Shown piece after piece: positions 44,420-55,395 of a stretch of DNA of 64,000 nt. The notes below the pieces were generated by a model. It saw nothing but the letters and a program-made list of their open reading frames with translations, was not told the origin of the DNA and ran no database searches. The stretch's first letter is position 1; every line of letters starts with the position of its first letter. Source of the stretch: Ancistrus triradiatus (lineage: Eukaryota > Chordata > Actinopteri > Siluriformes > Loricariidae); assembly GCA_025084515.1 (NCBI GenBank), contig JAJAGP010002250.1, positions 1-64,000 of the forward strand, in the 5' to 3' direction. A program made the position numbers and the translations under genes.

Positions 44420-44785
44420 CTAACAGATGCAGTGAGTAGCTTCTCGTTTGCAATCATGTCAAAAGACACACCCTGTGGTCGTGGAAAAGTTAATCTGTTT
44501 CAGAAGGGTCAAATGGTGAAAGAGTGGTTCAGGGAGCATGAGCCATCATTTCCACACATGAATTGGCCACCACGGAGTCCAGACCTGAACCCCATTGAAA
44601 ATCTTTGGGATGTGCTGGAGAAGACTGCGCAGTGGAACAAATTTCCCATCATCAATACAAAGTCTTGTATTGTGGACAGAAATAAATGTTGTGACATTGC
44701 AGAAGCTTGTTGAAACGATCAAAGCTAAAGGCGGTCCAACAAAATATTAGAGTGTGTGACCCTTTTTTTGGCCAGGCAGTGTGCA
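44420..44785 (+). mobile_element. internally deleted Tc1-like transposon
   Basis: A frame starting at 44459 reads MSKDTPCGRGKVNLFQKGQ, an N-terminal transposase start. It passes straight into FPHMNWPPRSPDLNPIENLW near the C-terminus, with the SPDLNPIE motif next to the last catalytic acid. The part between, with the first two catalytic Asp, is missing. The element end gaccctttttttggccaggc lies at about 44,760-44,780. Confidence 0.8.
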
Positions 44786-47450
44786 GAAACAAGAAGATAT
44801 ATATAATCAGGTCAGGGTCACCAGGGAACAGAGTGAACAGTCGTAAGCATGCTCTTGGCTGGGCACCAGTTTGGGGTACGGCTGATCAAGGACGGGACAT
44901 AGTCTAAATAATCATTCTTGTCATTCATTACTTCATACAGGCCTACATAGATGACTGATATGGTTTTCCCCACACGGTTCAAATGTCTCTTAAAGGATAT
45001 CTGTTAAGTGGTGGAGTTTTATTCCTTTACACAGGATGGAGTCTGTGTCTAATTGATACACGTGACTTTAGCGTGAGACAAAGTTCGGACCAGGTCCGAA
45101 TAAAACACCATGAAGACGAGATGACAGCTGCCATTAATAGCATGCTCTGTCATTTCTCTCAATCAAAGTTACATTCGATTGACCCCGAGTTTCTCTCCAA
45201 ATCCATCCGAGCAAACAATCGCTCTGGATATTTGAGTTAGCATTTTCTTTGGGTATCATAATATGATTACGGAAACTCATTATACACGAACAAACACTGA
45301 CTGAAGCTAGGATGGTTATAGCTCGCAGTTATCCTCTGCACACAACGGCAGATTGCTGCTGGACATGGACAGTTGGGGAATGAACGCTGCTAAGCCTGAT
45401 ATTAGCCATCAGTGAAGTCTACATGGTGCCAATTGGGTCAAAACCACGCTTACTGTACAGAGCGTAGAAAGATGGGATCACCCACATGCAGGGATGGTTT
45501 GAATGTAGACCACGGTCATGAACGTGAACAGACGTCAATCGGATGGTCATTAAACGGAGCTTACCTGTGCTTGCATCGTGGCACTTTCAACAGTTTGCTC
45601 ATTTGAAGTCGCACTGGATAAGTATTTAATAAGAATAGACGTAAATGGCTAATGCAGTGTATCAGATACACAAATGCAAACGTATCATAATGCAGAGAAA
45701 GCAACGTTAGATGAATTTATGCACACGTACTGCATGCTAGGTTTTGTTCTCTCCGACCCTCACACATTCCTCACACGGTTGACGGATGAAAGAAATTAAA
45801 GCGAGATTAATCGAGATCTGCCGTGCTGCTACCGAGCATCAGATGGCGCTGTGCTAACAGCACCAGGAGGTAATGGGGACAGATCGGGCCGCATTACTCC
45901 CCATTATCTTCTAATTACTTGTGTGAGGAGGGCTGATCCTGGCGTTTGTGTAAGAGGAAGGCGCAGCCTGGATTACTCGCGCAGCGTCCCCAGGGACGGC
46001 GAGGATTCGGCAGTCTAAGATGGTGGGCTAAGATGAGATCTAAACGAGAACAATCCCGAGCTCGTTCTCGCCTTTCTCGCAAATCCTGTCTGCACTGCCC
46101 ACCCACCATCTATCTGTTGAACCTTGCATTTGTGTATACGGCGCACTCTGGATCGTGACCTGCTCCTTCCAGCTGCTTCCAGAGAGAAGATCAGGTCTGG
46201 ACCGCTCGAGGCGATGTTAGCAGTTCCCGCTATCGGTACAGTCTGGCTGACATCCATTCACCTCAAAAAACAGGCACAAAGGCAGGTGGAGAATGAGTGC
46301 TACCTCCGAGGTCAGAATGGCTGGGAGGAGGTAGAGCCGACAGATATAGAAACGGACAGGCTGTACAAGAGCGAGCGTACATGCTTTTCTTGCCCTCCCA
46401 AAGGAGGCTGCTCTGTTTTCCGAGGCATATGGCTAACCATGTGCTGACTCCCCCGTGGCTGCTCTTAAGCTCCACACGCCTCCGAACCTGCTCACTTCAT
46501 TATCAGCACTTTGTCCTGCGCCCTCCGTTTGTGCATATTAATACCCATCGGCCTCCGCAGCTGTCTGCGATGTAGCAGCCCCGGCTTTGCAGAAGTCTTC
46601 AAAAACAGTTTCCTCAAGAATCTTATTAATAAACGCTGAATTGTCTTCTCCTGGCAGCGTCGGTAGGTATATCTGCACAGACTGGAGATATTATTGGTGG
46701 GTTTGCTGAACTTCAGGCATGCCAGAACTGTACAGTGTTTGTTCTTGGCAGAATGGGCAAGAACAAATAAATCATGACGTTGGTTTAGACAATAAATGAT
46801 TGCAATTTGCCTGGCATTGTGACCAGTTTTACAACTGTACCAAGCCTGTGGTGAGTAGGTTCATATGGTAGGGAGCTTTGTCTCTGTCCAACCGAAGTGA
46901 GCACCAATCGACCAGAGATATCCATGGACGTTCATTATTGCAGGAGCCTGGCTTGCCTTAAAAGGGTATTTTCTGTTACATACGACACATTTGGTTAAAT
47001 CTAGTCGACCTGTAAATGTTCTCTTTTAAATATTGGTATGCTAAGTACCAAGGTGCCTCATGTGATCACTTTCTTCCAGTCACCATCAAGTTCGAGCTGT
47101 TTTGGGTTTGTCTAGAATTTTGACGCAACCACTGTAGAAACTTGGCTGGCTTGCACAGACCTCAGCTCCATCAAAAACCTTGAAGATGCACTGGAATGCC
47201 GAAAGTGAGCCAGGGCTTATTGTCTAGCATCAGAAGCCGACCTCACAGTCATGTTCCAAAATCCATTTAGGGGGCAAAATCCATATTAATAGCCATGTTT
47301 TGGATGGATTTTTTTGGGTGGCCACAAACTTTTGCCTATCTGCTGCTAATATCCTGCTGCCAGATACCACAGGACACCTTCAGACGTCCGTTGCTCTCTC
47401 CTTGTGAAACAGGCACAAGTAAGACTTAAGTAATCGATATTAGTACATTG
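44786..47450. other. intergenic, partly single-copy-looking
   Basis: 45,700-46,640 is complex and GC-richer, with ccccattatcttctaattac and gcatattaatacccatcgg. I find no exon in it. Other parts are unassigned non-coding sequence. Confidence 0.3.
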
Positions 47451-47459
47451 TGGTCATCA

Positions 47460-48580
47460 ATTTAGCATGTTATGGCAGCATGTTAGCGTTACAATTACAT
47501 AGCTTTCTATAAGGGAGTTTGTTTGGTTGCCAACCTGTCAGTTACTAGAATTGCAAGCAAGCTAGTTACCGCGGCACAAAAGAAAAAATCAGCTATCCCT
47601 TGTAATTCTGCCGACTGTGAACCTCTTTATTTGGGGAAAATTTTTTTTTTTTCCATTTTAGATTCACTATGCTACACTACAAAGGCATTGCAGCCTTTTA
47701 GCATTACAGTACATAGTTTTGTACAAAAGAGTTTGTTTGCTGCCACCCTGTCAGTTGCTAGCAAGCTAGTTACCACAGGACAACAGAAAACAACAGCTTT
47801 GCCTGTGAATTACAACAAGTTTTGTAAGTTACCGTTTGTTTGTTTGCCAACCTGTCAGTTGCTAGCAAGCTATTTATCTTAGGACAAAAGTAAACAACAG
47901 CTATCCCATGTAATTCCACCTCCTGACTCACTGTCAACGTTTTTATTCAGAAAAATTTAGATCAGACAGTTCATATATGTGCTTTGTTCATTTTAGATTT
48001 GCTATGCTACACTACATAGGCATGTCAGCCTTTTAGCATTACAAGTAGATAGTTTTGTACAAAAGAGTTTGTTTGATGCCAGCCTGTCAGTTGCTAGCAA
48101 GCTAGTTACCGCTGCACAAAGAAAACAACAGCTATTTCATGTAATTCCTCCTACTGACTGACTGTGAACTACAACAAATACATATTTTTGTAAGTTAGAG
48201 TTTGTTTACTTGCCAACCTGTCAGTTTCTTGCCACCTAATTACCTCAGGACAAAAGTAAACAACAGCTATCCCATGTAATTCTGCCTCTTGACTGACTGT
48301 GACTCCTATATTTAAAAAAAATTGATCAGGCATTTTTATACGAGCTTTTCGGGCTTGGCAGCATTTTAGAGTTGTACAATGGAGTTTGTTTGCTGCCAAC
48401 CTGTCAGTAGCTAGCATTGCTAGCAAGCTCGTTACCTGAGCACAAAAGAAAACAACTGCTATCCCATGTAATTCAGCCTGCTGACTCGCTGCGAACCTCT
48501 TTATTTCCAAAAATACCAGATTTCAAATATATCTGCTTTTTTCATTTTAGATTCACTGTGCTACATTACAAAAGACTCCA
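47460..48580 (+). repeat. long-unit tandem repeat
   Basis: The block ccaacctgtcagttgctagc, aagctagttaccgc, acaacagctatcccatgtaa recurs about six times at uneven spacing (47,533; 47,744; 47,849; 48,080; 48,216; 48,398). In several copies it is followed by ttcattttagattcactatg and gctacactacaaaggcat. A complex higher-order array. Confidence 0.75.
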
Positions 48581-48819
48581 TTGCAATGCAGCTGAGTCTT
48601 TGGTCATATTTGCATGTCAGTGTTTACCAAAATTTGCACTTTGTCTGGACAGAGATCATGTTTGACTTTGATACGTGGATGCCGTGCATTATCTATCTAT
48701 TTATTTATTTATCTACACAGCTAAGCATTCAACCCATACATGGCAGCTTGTGCCCATATGCATGTCTATGTTTGCGTGTATACCCACTGCGTACGGACTC
48801 GGTATCTGACTGACATGTA

Positions 48820-49800
48820 ATAAAACATGCCGCTGCGTTGTTGATCAATCTCAGCGGCTCGCTGGCCACACAGCGAGGGCATGTACATGCAAATGAGAAT
48901 AGTTAAATGCCACTCGGGGGGTGGGAGAGGGAGGCAATCACTTCATCTGACAAACCACAGGGAGAGAGAGGGGGGCCGTGACAGAGCGCATGGATAGAGC
49001 GATATAAGCAAAGGTGAGGCAACGTGAAGAAGGACAGCCGGCTAACAAGCATGCGCGCTTAATTACAGCCAGACCTGACGCGATATTCAGGCTAGCGGGA
49101 TATTCAGAGGAGGAGAAGCAGCGCTGCCTGGGACAGCCGGCCTTTTGTGTTCTCCTCAGATGAACTCTGCCACACAGGGGCAGCAGAAAGCTTAATCGCC
49201 AAAGACGCTCTGGTGTTTGCCTGGGAATATTCTGGAAAAAAGGCATGTTTGTTGGTGCGTTTCAGTGTCTCAGAGTGTATGCTAGCTTTGTTTGCCTTTG
49301 TGTGCCTCTGTGGGTCTCTATTGCACCACCAGGTCCCCGTAGTGACCATAAGGTCAGCTAATCTTCATGCGCCACAATCCGAAGCGTACACAAACCAGTG
49401 AATAAGAGGAAAGTGAAAGGAGAAAGGAGAAACCGGTGGGAAGATGGACAGTCATGGAGATCATGATGGAAGAGCTTATTAGCATGTTTTTTCAAACTCT
49501 GGGAACTAAATATCAACCCCCCGTGTCCCCTCGGCTCAGCAAACTCTTCTTCATTATGAGGAGTCAGTCCTGCTGCAACTCGCCAGTCTATTTTCCTCTC
49601 TTTGCACGTCTAAGCGGGTCCATAAGCACTTCATTAAAATACAATAGGATCAATCCCGTGCTTTTGGGCGTTCATAATCTCTTCTGAACAGCAGCCATTA
49701 GGCCCTCGCTGATTTCTCTCCACTGGCAGTGTCTGTTTAGACAAAGGATGAGATTCTGAGCCTGTTTCTCAACAGAGTTTCTGAGCGGAAGAGCAGATGA
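48820..49800. other. single-copy-looking non-coding block
   Basis: Complex, GC-richer, repeat-free by eye. It has gcttaattacagccagacct and gagcttattagcatgttttt. No coding exon recognised. Candidate regulatory DNA only. Confidence 0.25.
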
Positions 49801-52800
49801 TGAGCAGAAGGACGCAAAACAGCCAGCTGCTGAAATATACTTGTGAAAATGTCAATGGAAAACGCGTGCGGGATTACCCAGCGCAGGGGCGTCACTAGAG
49901 ATTTATGAATAGCGGAGCGAAGTTTTGACTAGGGACGTCTAGAGGGTAGGCCCCTAGGAGAATTTAAAAAATGACCCAAATCCACATTATGAAATTAGCT
50001 TAAAATTACAAACAAAAAAGTATTTGTAGAAATTTCCTTATAGCAACAGACATGTCATTCAAAGTCTCTATTAGGTACAGATCTTATATGACTTCATATC
50101 ACTATGCATTTACTAACAACAGATACAGATTAAGCAAAGATATAAGCGACGTAACTTGCAGTAGCAGGTCCTAAATATACTCAGAGGTTGAGAATATAGA
50201 TCGATGTAATCATCTAGTCTGTAGCTGCATTCATATTTAATAACCTGGATGACTGACACAAGTGACACAAGGACACAAGGAAATCAAAGTCCACTACATC
50301 CTCAGCCAGCAGACAAAAGGGCTATTCAACCCCAACAAAGAGGAAAAAAAGTGTTTTGGGCCAGCAGCACCAACCCCAGATTCTAGTGCATCTCATTCCA
50401 TTACATAGTGAATATGGCGACAGATAGCTCAGTTCAATAAGAGAGAATATATAAGGAAAAATATTGAAGATTTAAACTAATAATGCATGTTTCTTTTGTT
50501 TTGGGCTATAAAACTGGTCTAACGACGCCCATGACCCAGTGTGAGCTTGATTTTAGGGTAAGAGTACCATAGTACAGATAATATACAGACCATCTACCAA
50601 AACACATAATGACTGGTTTAATCATTGTGAATATAATTAGAAATGCTGTCCTTGTGTTGTGTGTGTTGGCACCAAACTGTCGTACTGTCCTCCACTTCTT
50701 CATATATAATGTGGCAGTAGAACATATCAATAAAAAATGACATTTGGACAGCTTGAATATCCAGTGCATTGAAAACTTGTGGGTTCTTACAACTCTGCTC
50801 ATGCTGCTAACCTGACCCATACTTCGACATGCAGGCCAAATATGGACCGGTCTGCTTCTTCCAGAAGTCAAGCCCCTGCTTCATATCTTGTATCCATCGA
50901 GTGTTAAGCATTGCTTAACTGGACCCACCTGTCGAGGCACAAGGAAGACAAGTGTCAAGGATCTGTACTGTCACCCAGGTGGAATGAATCTCACCTGGCT
51001 GTCCATACGTCTCTCACAATTGTAGCCAGAACTAACATTACACTGTCTTATATAATTTAGTAAAATAAACTTGTACTCCATCTTCATTTATCTCTGTCCA
51101 CCTATATTATTATCCCAAGCAGCGATCAGCATGGACATGAATGACAGAAAGAACACCAGCTGCGGTCATATCGAAGTAATAAAGTGCCATGTGGAGTTTC
51201 CAACAGGCAAGTCCAATATGTAAATCCGATCCGACGTGCGCGTTGTCCGTAGTCTGCGTACGATAAGAGGAAAGTATCGAATACATATTCCTCATCTGAA
51301 CAGCGTTCACTTTATTTTCCACAGCTCTCCAGGGCTTGACTTTGGAAAGAGGCTTAAACTCTCTCCGCTGCTGACATCTTATCAGTTCTGCTGAACGCTG
51401 ACACTTTGACATCCTTGACAGTGAATTATTACTTTTTCATGATGCAACCAGATGCAATTACAGCAACATCCATGCGACGTATCCATTCCTGACTGTCAAA
51501 ACCAGGCTCCAAATGGTACCTCACAGAGGAAAGACATCAAGCCCACCCAGGTGTTAGAAACCAGACAGGAATGAGATCCTGGGAGGCGGGGAACAGTTTC
51601 ACCAGCGGCAACCAGCCCCTTATTACCTGATGCATCGTATTTAAGTCAATTAAAGGCCCGCGACAACTTTCTGACATTTATAACGTTCATTGCTAAATAT
51701 GTATCACTCAGCATTTAGCAGACAATCTTTAGTATATATGTTTGACCGGGATTTAATTAGATCTAACTTCCCAGTGTGTGGGAGAGTCCCATTGCATAAT
51801 AATTGGCTGTGACGCAACTAACAGAGAAGCCGAATAGTGGGTGCCTAAATTGAATCATCAATCACAAAATCTAAAATATATATATTTTTAGGGTTAAAGG
51901 TCTCAAAAGTGATGGCAATGCATCAAACATGGACAAACAGCATCAGCGAAGAGGCCAATGGCCGCCTGTCAGGCTCGCTGACAGGGTTAGACAGAGACTT
52001 TTCAAGATAGCTGTTGATGCAATAGTGCAGTGCATGAAGACGCAGAACGTGATGCAAGGAGTAAACTTTCACTATATTTACTTCATCAGGACGGATGACG
52101 TTTGGGTAAAGGATGTCTTCAACTCATGGTGTCTGCTGTCAGTCAAGAATTAGGTCCAGTGATTGCTTTGCATAGCAAATTTGACCTAATATTACAGGAC
52201 CAGATGCACTTTATGATACAAGCACGCCTTAATTTTTATGCTCCAGTATACCAGGACGATAACAGCCCAATTCATGCTGCTAGATCCATTTTCCGGTTCT
52301 TCTTAATCACCAGATTTTCTAAGCAAACTTTCTGTGAGTCTATGACCGTCTCCACGTTCTTCATTCTCAAAAAAACAAAAACAAAATCCCATACATTTCA
52401 AGAGTGATTAACGATGTTCTGGAGGCATAGGGTTTCTTAAATCCTTTTTAATTGAGTACAATGTGTTTAGAAATAACTGAAAATAAACTGAGAAATTGTT
52501 AATGAACATCTGGTTTCTCATCCCTGAGAAAAGTAGCCATAAACAGACATATTCTTACAGCAGATATAAAGTGTGATGCATAAGTATTTACCCCGCCTTG
52601 AACTTGTTTGTATTGTTACAACCTGGAACTGGAATAAATTTAGTTGATTATAGGTGTCTTCTTACGTTTTCTTAAGTTTAAACTTTCTTATGAACAGTCT
52701 TATGAACTTTTTAATGTTTGCCTAAGAGCCTTCACAAGCTTTTTTTTAAGGAAGCTTTCATGAATCTGGCCCCTGATGTGCAAAGCTGTAACTGCAGTAA

Positions 52801-53220
52801 AACCTGCATTTGTATACACTTTAGTCAAATAGTAGACTACCCAGATACGTGCATTTTAATTCCGAGTTGTAACACTACAAAAGTGAAAAAGTTTGGGGAG
52901 TGAATACTTATGCAAGGTACTGTATATATTATGTAAAAGTTTAACCATGGTAATAAGTTAATGTGAGTTTTACGTCTTTCTTTGACTATTCAAAGACTTT
53001 ATTTAGCTCTTGTCAAAAATGTCAAAGAAGAAAAATGCCCGGAGTTTTTCCTCTTTATCTCTGTGACACACAACCGTATAAAACAAACACACACAGTTCT
53101 CACAGGAGTCACTGACCCTGAGTCAGCAGCGGCTCACTCCATCAGTGTGACGACCTCGGCTTAGCAACTGTGCTTCTTTCCTCTGAGCTATGGTCTAATG
53201 GCTATCCTTCGTCCTGCCAC
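49801..53220. other. intergenic, no gene recognised
   Basis: Unassigned non-coding sequence. Open frames are short and unlike any family I know. 51,110-51,830 is somewhat more complex, with tgcataataattggctgtga. Near 52,570-52,930 lie old repeat pieces (gcataagtatttaccccgcc, gagtgaatacttatgcaagg) typical of a decayed transposon. Confidence 0.35.
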
Positions 53221-53221
53221 C

Positions 53222-53222
<1 letters not shown>

Positions 53223-53271
<49 letters not shown>
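53223..53271 (+). repeat. CA dinucleotide microsatellite
   Basis: About 24 uninterrupted AC repeats. Confidence 0.97.
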
Positions 53272-53272
<1 letters not shown>

Positions 53273-53510
53273 CGCTTCCACCTGGTCTGAGTTAGAAGCA
53301 TTACCTAACACTCAGGCCAAATAGCCCTGTCAAATACAACAAATAGCTTGAGACACTTACAACAAATGTGTACCTACAAGACAAAATATCATTTTCCTGC
53401 AACAGGAGAATCAATATCCCGTCAGTAGAGGTTCTTTTAGAAAAATAAATGCTATCAAGGGCTTTAAATGAAAATAACACAAGCGTGAACCAAAGCAAAT
53501 GTATGAAAAT

Positions 53511-53560
53511 ACACTACATGGTCAAAAGTGTGTGGACACACCATAGAAATAGTGACTTGA
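53511..53560 (+). repeat. Tc1-type terminal sequence
   Basis: acactacatggtcaaaagtg then tgtggacacacc is a familiar terminal sequence of fish Tc1-like elements. It resembles the 32-bp minisatellite unit. Confidence 0.5.
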
Positions 53561-53569
53561 CTATTTCTA

Positions 53570-53990
53570 TATGGGTGGCACAGTGGCACAGTGGTTAGTC
53601 AAGTCAAGTCAAGTCAGATTTATTTATATAGTGCTTTTTACAATGGAGCATTGTCTCAAAGCATCTTTACAATGTTAGATTATCTCCTAATATCTACGTT
53701 CAATCCCAAACTGAGCAAGCCTAGGGCGACAGTGGAAAGGAAAATCTCCCTAAGCGTTACGAGGAAGAAACCTCAGGAGACTCAAAAAGGGACCCAATGT
53801 CCTTGGAGTGATAGTTCAAATGAAATGTAAAATAAGCTCATCGGCATTAAGTAGTCCGATACACAGAGCACAGTTAGCACCGTTGTCTCACAGCTCTGGA
53901 AATCCCCGGTTCGGTCCCATCCTCAGACTCCATCTGTGTGGAGTTTGCATGTTCTCCCTGTGTCCTAGTGTTTTTTCTCCAGACATGTGT
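53570..53990 (+). repeat. SINE-like repeat split by a family C insertion
   Basis: ggtggcacagtggcacagtg then gttag (to about 53,599) resumes at about 53,871 as acagttagcaccgttgtctc, followed by the tail gtggagtttgcatgttctcc. Between them is a family C repeat (caagtcaagtcagatttatt ... gactcaaaaagggaccca). The bases cagt-ttag at both edges look like a target duplication. Confidence 0.6.
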
Positions 53991-54021
53991 TAGTTTGATT
54001 GGTTGCTCTAAAATGGCTCAT

Positions 54022-54026
54022 ATAAC

Positions 54027-54067
<41 letters not shown>

Positions 54068-54423
54068 GAACAATAACAACAATAATTTGAATTATTATTA
54101 TTGTTGTGTTATTACTATTGTTATTATTATTATTATTAATATAATAATAACAACAATAATTATTATTATAATTATAACAACAACAACAATAATAATTATA
54201 ATTATCATTATAAAGAAAATACTATATTTCACAAAATAGTCGGCACAACACTTATTTTATATTAAATATCAAACCGATTACTTTATGCCGGTTACTTTAT
54301 GTGTTACATGGTATAATATTATATAACAACTACTTTATAATAACAATAATAATTATTATTATTATAATTATAACAACAGCAATAATAATAGTAGTAGTAG
54401 TAATAATAATAATAATAATAATA

Positions 54424-54474
<51 letters not shown>

Positions 54475-54476
54475 AG
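54022..54476. repeat. AAT/ATT trinucleotide tracts in opposing orientation
   Basis: AAT-type runs (54,025-54,065; 54,395-54,425) alternate with ATT-type runs (54,118-54,140; 54,425-54,470), so single strands can fold into long hairpins. Imperfect AAC and AGT interruptions occur. Confidence 0.9.
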
Positions 54477-55249
54477 CGCTTACTATATTTCACAATAAAG
54501 TCGGTACAACACTTATTTTATTTTAAATATCAAAACAGAGCTTTACACTAAGCATGTGTTACATGGTTCATAACAAAACCATATAATCATAGAAAGTACA
54601 AATGTTAACATATATTACTATTTTGTGTTTATGCGTAAAGGTTTGTTCGGATGGAGTAAGGTAGGCGTTTCATTGCATCACTGCATGACTGGGTATGCAG
54701 AAATTCTCCGCCTTTGTTCTAAGCACTTTGTGCGCAATGAAACACTTAATAGAGCTATCTTCCCCCGTCGCTCTATTAGAAACCCAAAGGGGGAATCTTG
54801 TTCATGTGCAGCACCGGGGAATAAGAACATCTATGCTAAAGCTTTGTGAGAAGCTCTTGGGTTTAAGTTTTCCTTTCTGCAGGCAGATATTGCCTCATGC
54901 CTCTGATTGCTGCCTGGCCTCTGACTGGGTGCCCAGGCGGATTTATGGGGGAGGATTTGAGCTGACGTTATTTGTGGAGAAGGATACTTATATTTGAGCA
55001 ATTGAGCAGAGCAAAGATGGATGAGACACAGAAAACAAACTCATTAACCTCAGTGTACTAGGACCTGAAGATACTGCTGAAGAAGGTTTCAGATGTTGCC
55101 TTTATTTCGTAACTTACAACTGTGGCCTAAAATATTGTACAAAGGAACAATCAGCCTGAGAGGACGTAGCTAATTCAGTACATTAAGGACTATGTTTAAA
55201 AAATATCTGCGACATACTAAATGGCCCAGCTATGGAGTGCAGGTTTCTT
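54477..55249. other. intergenic, no feature recognised
   Basis: The segment acaataaagtcggtacaaca, acttattttattttaaatat at 54,490-54,530 repeats 54,230-54,270, so the simple repeats sit in a local duplication. No exon recognised. Confidence 0.4.
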
Positions 55250-55395
55250 CCTCTCATCTGAGGGAGATTTTCCTTGCCACTGATGCTTTTGGCTAGCTCA
55301 AAACAGACTCGGACTAGGATCTCTGTAAAGCTGCATTGTGACAACACCTGTTGTGAAAAGCGCTATACAAATACATTTTAATTGACTAATTGAAA
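55250..55395 (+). repeat. dispersed fish repeat tail
   Basis: gattttccttgccactgatg, tctgtaaagctgcattgtga and gcgctatacaaatacatttt form the well-known 3' end of a fish dispersed repeat. Confidence 0.6.

Noticed and set aside
44333..44458. Alternating Ile-Tyr protein start
   Set aside because: It is the translated TA microsatellite. The transposase part begins at the later ATG at 44459.
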